DNA of 64,000 nucleotides from Selaginella moellendorffii (taxonomy: Eukaryota; Streptophyta; Lycopodiopsida; Selaginellales; Selaginellaceae). Shown piece after piece: positions 11,978 to 23,526 of the stretch (position 1 is its first letter; every line of letters begins with the position of its first letter). The notes under the pieces were generated by a model, which saw nothing but the letters and a program-made list of their open reading frames with translations, had not been told where the DNA came from and did no database searches. The stretch is from the NCBI RefSeq assembly GCF_000143415.4, contig NW_003314262.1, forward strand, positions 2,654,603 through 2,718,602, read 5' to 3'. A program made the position numbers and the translations under genes.

Positions 11978-12110
11978 GCTTTCATCAGCCCGGTGTCATG
12001 CTGACGTTTAGAAAATAAGTGCAAAAATGTGTCAACTGATCCAGTCCAGTCAAGCGGTCAAGCAAGAGCTTCATAGCCTCCCCAGTCCCTTTCCTTGATC
12101 CTCCAGTAGC
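11978..12110. repeat. Direct repeat copy 2 (adjoins GRAS gene)
   Basis: Partner of 11310-11402: 'ggtgtcatgctgacgttt' to 'cagtcaagcggtcaagcaagagcttcatagcctccccagt'. This copy continues without a break toward the 3' end of the GRAS gene, so it is probably the original and the distal one the duplicate. Confidence 0.7.
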
Positions 12111-12214
12111 TTGCGCGGTCGTGCTGGGTTGGTGCCGCGCCAGTCACGCTCTCACATTTCTCCCTTGACCACCAAAGTCCCAGAGACTCATCTCTCCTCT
12201 TGGAGCCTCTCCCC

Positions 12215-13879
12215 TCAATTCCACGCCGATGCCGACACGAGCGATCGATCCAGCCAGCCCAAATAGATGACACCATCCTCCTCGCTCAGCTTATACTTGT
12301 CGCAATACGTCTTGAGCAAGCAGCTGATGGTCTGGTTGACATAGCGGCTGAGCGGGTACTGCTTGAACCCGGCCATGCTCATCCTGGCCCTCCACTTCCC
12401 CATCACCTCGTGCCGCTCGATCCTCTCGGCCCCCTCGCACGCGATGAGGTTCACCAGATCCCGCGCCAGGCAGTGCTGCTCCACACTGATCCGCTCCTTG
12501 CTCTGCCGCGGCAGCGTCACGTCCAGCGACTCAAACACGGCGCCGTAGTAGCTGAGCGACTCCTTGAACCGCGCCAGGAACGGCGCGGTGTTGGTGTTGG
12601 CCTCCTGCTCCACAAGCGTCACGATCTTGGGGCCCAGCGACTTGGCCATGCGCAGCAGCCGGTCCCGGGGGTTCGAAACGCTGACGCTCTCGTCGGGCAT
12701 GTGGTGCAGCTGCATGGCAAAGTTGACGGCCAGCGCCTCGCCGGGCCGCCGCTGCAGCGCCGCCGCGTCCGTCACCCCGGCGCCGCTGAGGGGCACGGCG
12801 TGGAACTCTAAGGGCACGCCGTGGTCGGCGGCCAGCACCGCCAGCCTCCGCCCCACCGCCGCCACCCCGCCCGGCGCCGCCACGCCCGCCGCCGGGTCCC
12901 CCACCCCGGTGATCCGTACGGTCGGCGGCCCGCCCGGCCGCCGCGCCAGCGCCTGGATGAGCGCGATGTACTGCGTTCCCTGCGCGATCTCAAAGTCGAT
13001 AATGTGGACGCGTGGCTCGTCCTTGAGCGCCTCGGCTATGGCGCCGTTGGCCGCCATGTAGCCGAACTTGATGTACGGGCACACCTCGTACATCACCTGC
13101 ATTGCCGAGAGGATCTCGTTGCCCACCGGCTCCTTGCACCGCAGCGCGCGGCACAGCCCCGTCCCCGACGATTGGATTCGCGCCACCAGCCCCTCCACCA
13201 TGTACGCCGCCAGCCGCTCCATGGGCTGGCCGTAGATGCACACCACCTGGTTAAGGCGCGAGATCACCACCTCCGCCAGCGCGAAGTCGCCGTTGGCGAT
13301 GGATTCCGCGCACAGGAGGAGGAGCTGCCGCGGGTCGCCCATCCGCTCCACCAGATCCCGCGAGATGCTGGGCGCAAGCATGGCTCCCCCTCCGCCTCCT
13401 CCTCCATCGCCGCCCAGGAGATCGAGCATGAATGTGGAGGTGGTGGAGGAATCCGGCGAGGATTTGTAGTCGAGCTCGTCGTCGTCGTCCAGCAGGAGCC
13501 GGCTCTCGATCTCGCGCAGCGCGTGCTGGATGCTGCTGGAGGAGCTACTGTTATAATCCTGCTGGCGCTGCGAGGGATTCGCGTAGAAATCGAGCTCCTC
13601 CTGCTTCAAGGGCTTGGAGGCGGCGGAGCTCACCGCGGTGGGCGGGGAGGAGGAGGAGCCGGAGCTCTGGCTGGTGGAGGACGACCACGATCCCCCGCCG
13701 CCGCCGCCGCCGCCGCCGCCCATGGATTGATCTAGGGGAGAGACTGGAGAACAAACCCGGTCGGCGGCGCCACTCCCCCCATCGCCACCGCCACCGCCAA
13801 GCGATCGCTGCGCGTGGTGGTGCCGCGGAGGAATCACGCCCACGCCACCGGCCTCGTTCCACGAGTATTGCATACTCAT
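12215..13879 (-). CDS. GRAS-family transcriptional regulator, PAT1-like
   Basis: Single-exon frame of 554 residues starting MSMQYSWNEAGG at 13879. The N-terminal 170 residues are low complexity (Gly, Ser, His runs). The GRAS domain then follows in order: leucine-rich region I with AESIANGDFALAEVV near residue 185, VHIID motif as VHIIDFEIAQGTQYI near 291, leucine-rich region II, PFYRE region with FARFKESLSYYGAVFESLD, and a C-terminal SAW region with YLGWLDRSLVSASAW. FEIAQGTQ and ARIQSSGTGLCRALRCKEP point to the PAT1 branch (phytochrome A signalling, SCL5/13/21-like). These proteins act in the nucleus as co-regulators without a classic DNA-binding domain. Lack of introns is normal for the family. 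The 5' leader carries a CT microsatellite. Confidence 0.95.
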   Translation of the reverse strand: MSMQYSWNEAGGVGVIPPRHHHAQRSLGGGGGDGGSGAADRVCSPVSPLDQSMGGGGGGGGGGSWSSSTSQSSGSSSSPPTAVSSAASKPLKQEELDFYANPSQRQQDYNSSSSSSIQHALREIESRLLLDDDDELDYKSSPDSSTTSTFMLDLLGGDGGGGGGGAMLAPSISRDLVERMGDPRQLLLLCAESIANGDFALAEVVISRLNQVVCIYGQPMERLAAYMVEGLVARIQSSGTGLCRALRCKEPVGNEILSAMQVMYEVCPYIKFGYMAANGAIAEALKDEPRVHIIDFEIAQGTQYIALIQALARRPGGPPTVRITGVGDPAAGVAAPGGVAAVGRRLAVLAADHGVPLEFHAVPLSGAGVTDAAALQRRPGEALAVNFAMQLHHMPDESVSVSNPRDRLLRMAKSLGPKIVTLVEQEANTNTAPFLARFKESLSYYGAVFESLDVTLPRQSKERISVEQHCLARDLVNLIACEGAERIERHEVMGKWRARMSMAGFKQYPLSRYVNQTISCLLKTYCDKYKLSEEDGVIYLGWLDRSLVSASAWN

Positions 13880-14904
13880 TGCTCTCTCTTGCTCTCGCGC
13901 GCACTCGAAAATCTAGGGGAATTTCTCGAGAATCTTGAAGGAATCAAGTGAGTGGCATCGCCCAGGAGCACAAATCTTCCTCTCTCTCTCTCTCTCTCTC
14001 TCTTTTTTCAATCCTTTCCCCGGAGTCTCTGGAAGACAAATGTGATGGATACACACGAGAAATCAAAGAGGGCAACTGTGTGGCTTGCGCGTTTATAGGA
14101 AGGGCTGATAAGAGGTCCTCCCACGCTTTGTTTCTCATCATCTTAGCGAAACTTTCTTTTCATCGCTTCGCGTCGCTTTCCTCCCACTCGTTGAATTGAA
14201 TAATCAGACCTGGCACATTATACCCGTGAATAAAATAAGCATATTCCTACCAATGGTCGCAGCGCATCGTATTTCGCCCGGCCTTCGCTCGTATGCTCGC
14301 GGACTTTACCCTCTTGTCTGACCTAAGACGACCTCCCTACAGTGCCTCGCCACCTTTCTCTTTGAACTTTTTCTTTGACAAGTCGCGAGGTCCTCTTTGC
14401 GATGTTGTTAAACGCTGGAATGTCAAACACCTTGTCCCACGAGGGATACCGTATAGCCAATAGAAAATACACGTTTGTACGGAGACACATAGTTTTTGAT
14501 CCTGTCGGCAGCAAATGGCGACCATGAAGAATCGGTGTCGAGTGTTATTGTCACGCCAGTGTTCTAGTGTGGGGCATTTGGAATCTCCACCGCCCCAGTC
14601 CCAGGTTCGAATCTCTTCTCTTGTGCGTTACTCATTGGCGCTCTTACCTCATGCCCATGTCATCCTTGCATCATAGGCCGCGCAGTGATTAATTTACCAT
14701 GGAGTGATTATCTAGTGATTAAAGATAAGCTTCCTACTACAGTAGATACGCTTCCTGGATAAGGGAACAGTGTAGTAGATTCTCTGGAATTGACCTTGGA
14801 GTCAAATAATTTTATCTGGCCCACCATTAGAAATTTCGCCCGATGGACAGGGAGAGATAGAGTAAAAAAAAGCGAGCTTTATCGCTAGCTGGTAGCGAGC
14901 TCGA
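13880..14904. other. Intergenic between GRAS promoter and ATG12 3' end
   Basis: 13880-14200 is probably the leader and promoter of the GRAS gene. The rest shows no gene. At 14557-14620 there is a tRNA-derived look (cccaggttcgaatctc B-box) without a full cloverleaf, perhaps a SINE fragment. Confidence 0.4.
13979..14005. repeat. (CT)n microsatellite in the GRAS 5' leader
   Basis: Uninterrupted CT dinucleotides on the plus strand (GA on the transcript strand), about 100 bases upstream of the GRAS start codon. GA tracts in this position are common in plant leaders. Confidence 0.9.
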
Positions 14905-15457
14905 TTAGCCCCACGCCAGAGTGGGAGCGTAGTTTACGATGAGCTTCCCGTGCACGCCAAAGTTCTGTGAGAAGATCAAGCTTGAAGTCCAGGAAGAAAT
15001 CCGAGAGATGGCTTTTACCTTATAGAGATCTCCCACGGGCTCGTCTTGGCTGGGAATAAATGCTTGATTGATGAATGGAAACTGGAAAGAAGTAGCACAG
15101 AACACTCTCAATTCAATCCACAAAGAGCAGTGAACAAAAAAAGGAAAAATCGCTCACCACATTGTCCTGTTGAACTTGCCTCCGCAGAAACTTGAGAACT
15201 TTCGCGAATTTCTCCGTCGCGTCAATCTGCGCGAGGATCAAAGCCGATTGCGTCGCTTCCGCCGGAAAATGCCCAAACCTTACCTTGAATTCCGACTGGA
15301 TCAGCACTGGCGCACCTCCCGTGGAAACGAATTGGACCTTCACTGCGAGCGCTCGATCAAGAACAAAGAAAAGAAGAGAATCGAGCTGAGGATCACCTTT
15401 GGAAGGCGCAGGGGAGGGAGATTGAGGCGCTGCCGCCGCTCCGCCCACTGCTGACAT
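14905..15457 (-). CDS. ATG12: Autophagy ubiquitin-like protein ATG12
   Basis: Three exons on the minus strand join in frame: 15158-15457, 15019-15081, 14905-14964 (140 residues). ATG12 is a ubiquitin-like modifier that is activated by ATG7, passed to ATG10 and conjugated to ATG5; the ATG12-ATG5 conjugate then promotes ATG8 lipidation in autophagosome formation. Seen here: a Ser/Pro-rich N-terminal extension, the ubiquitin-like core [20 protein letters not shown]...[12 protein letters not shown], the segment [20 protein letters not shown], and the family ending [19 protein letters not shown]. The C-terminal residue is the Gly needed for conjugation, immediately before the stop, as expected since ATG12 is made without a propeptide. 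The N-terminal extension is longer than in the Arabidopsis forms of about 95 residues. Confidence 0.95.
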
Positions 15458-15942
15458 CGCGCGCCCTAGGAATCTTTCAAATTAGGGCTTCTTGCCCAAA
15501 AGCCCTAATCCACGTGGCGGTTGGACATTCCGCTCCGGAATATATCATGGCACGTCGTGTGGACGGCATTTAAATTCCCGAACGGCAATGGCCACTCGCT
15601 CGCTCGCTCGAGGTCCGTTTTTCTTTTAATTTCGTGTGGGCAGCGCATTTCCCTTTCATTAGGTTTTTCCGTGGATCGCTTAGCTCAGCCGCGCTATCGC
15701 GATTCGCGAAGTTTCTCTCCCTCTGGTTTTCTGTGATCTTGCTCTGCGCGCATTCAATGTGGATGGGGCCTCACAGCGCCACGGCGATGCGGTGATCGTC
15801 ATCGTCGCCTGGAAGTAAGAAGTCTTCTCTCTTCTCTCTTGACTATTTCGATATTTCTGTGCTGAAATTCGGTGCCGGGACGCCTGGGAGAGGGGTGTAG
15901 GGATGAATTGAGAGGAATTCCTTTGCTGATTTGATCTCCGCG
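15458..15942. promoter_or_regulatory. Divergent promoter, ATG12 / gar2-related gene
   Basis: 485 bases between two start codons facing away from each other. An AGCCCTAA element (telo-box-like) lies at about 15486 and 15500 near the ATG12 start. The 3' part (15740-15940) looks like 5' UTR of the plus-strand gene. No TATA box is obvious. Confidence 0.45.
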
Positions 15943-18602
15943 ATGGCTTTTTTGCTTAGAGTATTTTCTGGAAAGCGCGCAGATGCGCCGGAGGATGTGG
16001 AGCGGCTCCGGGAAGAATTTCGCCGGCGGAAGGTGTGATTTGTGCTTTTGCCATCAATGCATTGTTCTAGACAAGTTTCTCCTTTTCATGTTGTCCCAGG
16101 ACGAGGTATTTGGCGATTTGCTCCAAAATGCCGAAGTACGAGCTCTTGTTGAGGTGATCTATGATAGCTCCAACAGGGAAGCTCAGGTACAAACTTCTTA
16201 TATTCTATGTCTGTGAAGAAGCATACTCCAATTGCTTGTTTTGCAGTACTTTCTCAAGCAACCCTCGCTATCGTGGCTGAAAGAGAATCCACAGCTCGTA
16301 TTGGAGACCATTTCGGTCTTGTCTTCTCAAGGTTCTTTAAGCGTTCAAACTTTTCTCTTTTGGGTGGCCTTTTTGGTGTCACTGAAAGCTTTATCCTTGG
16401 TGTTTTCCAGATGCTCCGTTCGTTGGAAGATTGGGCGATGCCATTGAAAAGTATGGAGTCGAGGCAGTGTCTGATATAGTGCTCGAGCTATTCAACCAGA
16501 TATCATATCTTACGAGGCAGCTAGGCTTGGGTGATAGTTTAACAGATGGATTAGAATACGGATGGGAGTTAGGGAGTCCGCTTTCAAGCAGGCCCAGACA
16601 TACGCGCCGTCAGAATCAGCTTCTTTGGACAGGAAGGAGTAGTCTCACCTTTCCGGTACCCTCTCATTGTCAACGTGATGGGCCGGATAAGTTAGATCGC
16701 TGCATGGACGAGCCTTTACCTGTATCAACGTCGCCGAGAGACGATAATGACGTTGTCAACGGGTGTGAACAGTATGACAGGCGAAATTCAGTAAAGCAGA
16801 GCGCATCTACAGTGGGGAAATCTAGTGCCGGCGAGGCAGAGAACAACAGGATGCGGGTACTTATTCCTCCAGCCCCTCGAATTGCTCAAGCAGCGAGCGA
16901 TGAAGCACCGAAGCTTGTTGCTGCGGACGGGGACTTTCGGGAGACGCCGGGAGTTTCTTCAAGGGGACATAGCAGCAGGCGTAGTATGAGTTGTGGTGGA
17001 AGTGAGCTCTACACCTCCGATTCCGACGATGACAGCTTCTCTACGTCAAGCCAAATGAGCTTACTGGTTGCCGTGTCCGAGTCGCATAGTTCCGGTTCAT
17101 CGAGTGCAGATGATTTAGCTTCAGAATCTGGTAGAAACGAGGCAAGGGTTGTGCCCGAAGACAACTCCGAAGGTTGTACAGGCACTGGGAAAACAGGTGT
17201 GCACCAACTTTCTGTTTCTTCTTTGTCTGATTTTGTTTTGTATCAGGCATGGAGGAGGCAGGTGCGGCTCCTGCTCACGATTTCCCTGCCTTCAAGCCCG
17301 AGATCCAGATCCAGGATGGAGGTGAGGAATATCTCGACAAGCTGCCAATATACTCCTCGGTCGTTCTATCAAGCAAAAGCTCCGGCTCCGAGAACGAGAA
17401 GGACTTGAGTTTCTATGCGCCGGAAATGTGGACTTATTCTGAGAAGGAGGGCCATGATTTAGACGGTACAGAAGCCAGTCGCAGAAATGCTCCTGAACAG
17501 CAAGCATCCAACGACACCAGCGAGCATGAGGAAGAGCTTATGGAGGAAGTTAAAGTGGTGATAGTACCCAGTGTCGAAGACAAGTACGTGTCTGTTTCGG
17601 TTCAACCCGTTACGATCGATTCTTGGAGAAATGAGTCAGGCGGAGCACAGGTTCAGGATGATCTGTTTGCTGTGAAAAGGATGGAAAATCCTGTTTCGGA
17701 AGAAGTCAAGGATGACACCGAGAACTTGGAAGAAAATGGTGGTAAGCTTCAAGGCGGAATTCTCGTAGCAAAAACACTCCAAGCACCAGGCTCTGGTGAA
17801 TTGGCGGCAGACTCCGAGTTCCAGTTAGAGAAATTCAAGGAAGCAACATCCAACTCGGGAGACGAGGATTTAGCAGCCGCAAGCTTGAGCAAAGCCATAG
17901 AAAGAGATGAGCTGGGAGGTGCCGGTGAGAAGAACTCACAAGACGTGGATAAGAACTATGATGATGCGAGGAACGGGGAACAGGTGGTGGACGACGTTCA
18001 TTTAAACAGCTCTAGTGTAGATGGAAATGGAGATCTCGAGAAACAGGCCGATGTGAAGGAGAGCTCGCTGTTGGCCGAGGATCACCAAGCAAGTGAAGCA
18101 CTACACTCGGAAGATGACGGGCTTCCACCACCCGAGAATTCTCGCTCCTCGGCGGATTACTTGGAAAGGCTAAGAGAGGAAGATGGTCCAGAGATAGCAG
18201 CCACTCAGAAAAGCGAGCCTCCAAAAGCTCCAGATTCTCCACCGAAGCCGGAGTCACTGCTCGTCCCTTACTCGGGCCTCATCGCACTATCCGGTCCCAT
18301 TGCGTATCCCTCTTCACACTCGGGGACAGTGCCATACTCTGGAAGCTTGTCTTTGCGGTCGGACAGCAGCACCAACAGTACGCGCTCGTTCGCTTTCCCG
18401 GTGTAAGTCATGGCTAAACTTTCGTGCATTTGCTTTTAAAGGGTAGAGCTTTCTAACAGTAGTGCTTTACAGTTTGTCAAGTGAGTGGAACAGCAGTCCG
18501 GTTAAGATGGCCCCTCCCGAGAGGAATTATATGCATCACAGGAGACGCTCGTGGCGCTCGCTGTGCTGCTTTTGCCCCACTCCCGGATACAGTGCCGATT
18601 GA
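15943..18602 (+). CDS. gar2-related plant-specific protein (At2g03810-like), function unknown
   Basis: Six exons join in frame: 15943-16032, 16100-16186, 16247-16331, 16411-17196, 17247-18402, 18473-18602 (777 residues). The first four exons give a small helical N-terminal domain (VFGDLLQNAEVRALVEVIYD, LSWLKENPQLVLETISVLS, FVGRLGDAIEKYG). A long acidic, Ser/Glu-rich, probably disordered middle follows. The C terminus holds the conserved block I know from Arabidopsis '18S pre-ribosomal assembly gar2-related' proteins: YSGSLSLRSDSSTNSTRSF AFPV, spliced to LSSEWNSSPVKM and a basic Cys-rich end RRRSWRSLCCFC. The conserved block is cut by the last intron, which fixes that junction. The name is historical; no ribosome role is shown. 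Confidence 0.85.
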
Positions 18603-19503
18603 TTCCAGTAAGAAATGGTTTTTTTTTTTTCCCTCTCTCGAGCTTGATGGCAATTTGCTCCTTTCCCAGGTAAGAAAAGTTTTGCCGATAACTTAAGTTA
18701 GTTTTTGCTCTTACAGGGCCTCTCCTGGTAAGATGACAACTTTAGCATCCACAGATCATCTCTCTTTTCTCTCTCGGGTAAGCGGAGATTCCCACTAAAA
18801 CAAACTTTGCTTAGCTTGTTTTTCTTCTCGATCTCTTCAGGAACGCGACGATCAACGCGTTTTTGCTTTTCGGAAGCGTCGTGTATTTCGTACCTCTGCC
18901 CCGTTCCCAGCGCGTCCCTTTCCCGTGATCGCTGTAAACTTCTGTTTAATCAGTTTAGTCTCAAGAGTGTTCTTCGCGGAGACGTAACCAACGTGGCCGG
19001 CGGGCTGCGACTGCCATTGCGATCTCGCCAGGTGGCAAAGATCTTGTCGATAACGACCGAATAATCACGTCCGTCAGTGTGAATATTTACCCTGCTGGTC
19101 TAGCAGCGATTTTTTACCTGTCCATATCTCGGGGTTAAGAGTTTTACCACGTTAGTATTAACCGGGTTTAGAATTTTAGCGGCGGGTAAATTTGAAAATC
19201 AAGACCATTTTGCGAGGCTCTGGAGTCTTCGATTCTTGTCGCTAGGGTTTGGAGCCAGCGCGGCGGCGCTCGCGCCCGGAGCGCCAGGCGAAATTCAATG
19301 CAGTGCCTCCGTCGAGCTGGAGAGAGGTTTGAAATCTCGCTGTACGCTTCTCTTCTCCAATTCTTTCCTCATCCCAGCGTTCTTCTCCATCCCGGCACGC
19401 CTGATTCTCTCTTCTCTCGTATTCTCGAATGATATTTCCCGAGATCTAACTCTTGTTGCATCGCGAGAGAGGGGAGCGAGATAGATCTTCTTCGTCCTAA
19501 TAC
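18603..19503. other. Intergenic, 3' UTR and F-box/kelch promoter
   Basis: Pyrimidine-rich 3' flank after 18602 with exon-like ends (tttcag) that may be 3' UTR introns. 19240-19503 is likely 5' UTR of the next gene. No coding sequence supported. Confidence 0.4.
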
Positions 19504-21204
19504 ATGAGCTCCAATGAAGCCACCGAGATGGAGATTGAGGAGGAGCAGGGCGAGGAATGGATAAAGGTACTGGGATCAGACCAACTCCTCATCGTTCTCC
19601 ACTTCTTACCAGTCTCTGGGATCGTAGCCTTCGGATTGACATGCCATCGCTTCTACGATCTCGTCAGCTCGGACAGCCTCTGGGCCAGGATCTGCCGCCG
19701 CGAGTGGGGCGATGCGGTGGTGGATGCGTGGCCCAATTCCAGGCTCCGCAAGCGCAGCTGGAAGCAACTCTACGCCGAGATGCTCTTTTGCGGCGCTGTT
19801 GCGTGGCATCACTTGGAGCAGCCGGACCCGCTACCGCTTGGCCGCGCGTCCCACTCCATGATCAACGCTTATGGCAAAGTTTTCGTCTTTGGAGGAGGAT
19901 GCGAAGGAGGTACGTATCTATACTACACTTCTATATGGTTTCCACCTCCCTCCCTACTTTCTTTCCATCTGGCGAAGGGTCCTTCTCGTTTGTTTTAACG
20001 TCTTTGTCCGAGACTTCCACTGTGGATAAGTCATTCCTCGAATCTTCTTGTCTCACTGTGCCTTGGATCTCGTCTCTTGAAGTGTTTGCATTGTTTTATG
20101 CATGGTCTTCGATGGTTTGAGAGCTCACGTTCATGCTTTTAGACTTTCACGGTCTTTCGCTGTGGTTTAAGTCATTCCTTGGATCTTCTTGTCTCTCGCC
20201 TTGTTTCAATGCATGAACTTCGATGGTTGTAACGCTCAGGAAAGCTGCTTTTGGCATTTGCAGGGAGAGCTCTAGGCGACACATGGATCGCGCCACTTCC
20301 CAGCAACACCCTGCTCACCGGCATCCACTGGCAGCTCCCACGCATCCAAAACCCGCCGGCTCGATTCGGGCACAGCTGCGTCTACCTCGAGGACGTTGGC
20401 CTCCTCGTCCTCTTCGGCGGCATCAGCGACACCGGCACCCGCTACCTCGACACATGGATCAACGACACCACCACCACCGCCGCCGCTAGCTCCTGGCACC
20501 TCCTCCCCGTCTCGCACTCGCCGCTGGCCCGGGGAGCTCACGCATGCTGCTACGCCGGCGATAAGAAGGTGGTGGTCTTCGGCGGCATTCGTAACGACGG
20601 GGCGAGGCTCCACGATACATGGGTGCTGGATCTATCCCAAGAGCCGCCCTCTTGGCGGGAGGTGGCGACGCAAGCTTCCCCCTGCGCGAGGTCGGGTCAC
20701 ACTCTCACGAGGATCGCCACCAACCGGATGGTCCTCTTTGGCGGCCGGGGCGCTCACTTCGAGGTCCTCAACGACGTCTGGCTGCTCAGCCTCCAAGACC
20801 AGCGTCCAACTTGGACGGAGCTCTCACGGACCATAACCGACGAGGCGCCGTCTCCCCGGGCCGGTCACTCGGCCTCGATCATCTTCGGCAACAGGATCCT
20901 GATCTTCGGCGGCGAGGACGCGCGGCGGACGAAGAAACGCGATGTGTGGGTGCTGGATCCCGAGGCAGTAGCAGCAGCAGCGCCATCCTCGTCGTCGCCA
21001 ACTTGCTCGGAGAAGAACTACGGGCGGAAGTTTTGGAAGAAGCTGCGAGTACGTGGCCAGTCCCCGAGCCGGACGTCGTTCCACGGTGCCTGTAGCCTGG
21101 GGACGGGCCACGCCGTCCTCGTCTTTGGTGGCATGGTAGATGATCCGAGCTCGTCTGGCATAGTTTTTAACTCGGGCCTCTTTCTTCTCCAGCTCATTCC
21201 TTGA
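19504..21204 (+). CDS. F-box/kelch-repeat protein (At1g51550-like)
   Basis: Two exons, 19504-19909 and 20264-21204, join in frame to 448 residues. The F-box occupies about residues 22-65 (GSDQLLIVLHFLPVSGIVAFGLT, then FYDLVSSDSLWARICRREW) and would bind a SKP1-like subunit of an SCF ubiquitin ligase. Kelch repeats follow and form a beta-propeller that picks the substrate; double-Gly and Trp positions are clear in VFVFGGGCEGG, LLVLFGGISDTG, VVVFGGIRNDGARLHDTW, MVLFGGRGAHF, ILIFGGEDARR and AVLVFGGMVDD. The 354-base intron is long for this locus and sits inside the first kelch blade. Domain order F-box then six kelch repeats is as in the Arabidopsis protein. The substrate is unknown. Confidence 0.93.
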
Positions 21205-21555
21205 GTGTAAGTCTCGGTTGGCTCTCGTTTTGTGCATGTAGATTTGAGTTCCTCTATCATGTAGATTTGTTGTTTGTTCTTCTTCTTTATATGCATTGCT
21301 TGATCAGTGCTATCTCGGGCCATTCGTCTTGTTTGTTGTTTGCTGCTGCTAACCTTTCAATTCCGCAGTTGGTGTTGAGAGCGTTCATTCGCTCCCATTC
21401 TTTACTGATCCTCCTCTCTGGCAATGAAAGCGAAGTCGCACTTGTTGTATGCCACCCAATGTTTAAAGTTTTTGCTCCTTGTCGTCTGTCTCGTGTCGCC
21501 GTGTTGTGTGAGAGTGTGTTTCTATGTGGGTTGTAATTTTCCGCTGTAAATCGTG

Positions 21556-22940
21556 TCAGCCCTCAAGAGAGGGGCCGGACTGCCGATTGCACGACAAGGT
21601 TGGATTGAGCCTGGGAATGCAAGCGCGCGTTTTCAAAACAAGCAAAAAGATTTTCGCACAAACCTGTAGCGCGCCATCCCCTTGCAAGTTTGCGAGGCTT
21701 GTTTCGATTCTCCGTATGTTCCTTCTCAGCCCGCGTTCGTGCCAGCACTCGACCACAAGGCGAGCTGCTGTTCCAATTCCTAAAACCACTAAAACTCCTG
21801 CGCAAGGATAACGGTATTAACGTTGTAACAACAGGATAGATAAGCAGAAGCTGTTACCGATTATGATGTTCACAGGAAGAGCGGAAGCTCCAAGAAAAAT
21901 CGAAATGAGTACGTCAAAGAGTAGCCCCGCTATCAAGATGAGCAATGCAGCCCAAAGAGGATGGAAGCGGGCCTGCAAAGCCGGCATGGATGAACAGATC
22001 GGTCATTTTGAGCTTTAAAACAATGATCGCTTACCCCACCACTTCTTCTTGGCGTGTAATTCCGGCTTCCTCGGTTGATGCCAAGCCTCCACACCCAGAA
22101 ATGTGGCTGGATAACACAAAGTTGACCGTGAGATGGTGGTAGGACAAGGAATTAAATAGCACTTCGACATACCGCGGCTTGTGCAGGAGGAGCAGGGACA
22201 TTTTCAGCGACGTGCCTGAGAGCAGTGAGTGAGAATTACTCCAAACAATCGAGATGAAAGTCTACTCTCGCGACACTGAAAGAACTACAGGAGCACCTAC
22301 TGGCAAATCTCGCATTTATTGGTGCCTTTGTTGCCAAACCACTGCTCAATGCAACTGCGATGCGCTCGCGAGAGCTCACCGCGGCAGTGGCACCCGAGCT
22401 CAATCAAAGGCTCCTCGGCATGCTGCTGACAGATCCTGGCATAGATAAAGTCTTTGCGTCACAAACAAAAGAACTGGACGAAGAAGTAGAAACAAACGAA
22501 AGAAAGAAAAGCGAAGCGACGTACCTGCAGCAATCAGCGAAACTATCCGTGCTAAAAGAGCTGGGACATCTGAAGATTCCTTGTTCTTCGCCAGGCTTGC
22601 TGGGTACTCCACTCCGATCTGCGGCGGTGGTGCCACCACCAACATCCTCACCGCCATGAACAGGAATAACGACCACTTCCACGCTCCCAATCTCGGCATT
22701 ACTATCGCCACCCGATGGATGATCGTCCGAGGTCGATGGGCCACTCGCGGTTGTAGTAGTCGAGTCGAAGCTCTCTACAGCTACCCGAGTTTCGGCCTTC
22801 TCCACAGTTTCCACAGCTTGCAATCTCTTGTCGTCAAAAGTAGTCTCTTTAATCACCACTGTGCTGGAATCTTCATCCTGTGTCGCTACTCCATCTTCCT
22901 CGGGGCAGACCTTGCGCTCCATGCCCAATTTCATTGTCAT
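21556..22940 (-). CDS. RING-CH (RINGv, MARCH-like) membrane E3 ubiquitin ligase
   Basis: Six exons on the minus strand join in frame: 22525-22940, 22301-22435, 22173-22215, 22035-22106, 21858-21972, 21556-21797 (340 residues). The RING-CH domain spans exons 1-2: CRIC from the exon junction, then LIELGCHCRGELSRAHRSC, IEQWFGNKGTNKCEIC, a C4HC3 pattern with His in fourth-ligand spacing and conserved Trp. A basic linker ends in PHFWVWRLGIN, followed by two membrane segments (LWAALLILIAGLLFDVLI and NIIIGVLVVLGIGTAARL) and a cytosolic ECWHERGLRRNIRRIE tail typical of plant family members. The acidic, Ser/Thr-rich N terminus is long. The extreme C terminus after residue 300 is uncertain and could be shortened by an unseen intron. 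Its 3' end faces the F-box/kelch gene. Confidence 0.85.
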
Positions 22941-23526
22941 GCCCACGATCCAATGCCTTGACCTACCTCCAGCCCCCAAAATCCATGCCGAAATCCCCCT
23001 GCCGAGGAACCTAGCTAGAATTCCCTCGATCCCGGCCCCAAGAACTTCCCCGGCCGCGAAATTTCACAATTCCCCACGGCGCATCGATGCCGGATTCCAT
23101 CCAATCGCTTGATCCTACGAGCGAGAGCCACAAAATGTACCGGAGATCGCCGTCGCCGCCCTGCGCCACGGATTAAGCTCCCAGGAGCGCGCAAGGTCGG
23201 CGCCTAGAGCGCCGCCGCGATCGATCGATCAATCTTTTCTCGCGGAGCTAGCGTCAAGAAGACGCGCACGCGCCGCTCTCGCTCCTCTGCTTGGAACGGA
23301 GGAACAGTGGGGGCAAAAAAGGTTAAAAGGGGTTTAACTTTATTTCAAACAGTGAAAGGTGAAAGAGCAAATGGTATGTAAGTAGAATCCACCGTATAAT
23401 ACGTCCACGTCTCTCGAATTGGTTGAGAAATTTGCATCGATTTGACGCTTCCTTTTCCCGTTTTCTTCTTTTATTGTAAATCTCCAGGCTCGAGCGAGAA
23501 TCCTTCTTCCAGTGGATCAATCCAAA
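22941..23526. other. RING-CH promoter/leader and ACLA 3' flank
   Basis: 22941-23300 is GC-rich, with an ATCGATCGATCGATC cluster near 23220, and is the likely promoter and 5' UTR of the minus-strand RING-CH gene. 23320-23526 is the 3' UTR side of ACLA. No other gene. Confidence 0.45.

Larger units (their letters stand above)
9957..12214. other. Gene-poor region with repeats downstream of the GRAS gene
   Basis: No gene I can support. It contains an (ATA/TAA)n run at about 10412-10435, a TA run at 11670-11690, several short broken ORFs (10450-11180), and the two copies of a direct repeat listed separately (11320-11402 and 11985-12110). The DNA between the two copies is markedly AT-rich. Confidence 0.5.

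Noticed and set aside
12821-13735. 304-residue plus-strand ORF
   Set aside because: Antisense shadow of the GRAS gene; Arg/His-rich nonsense composition.
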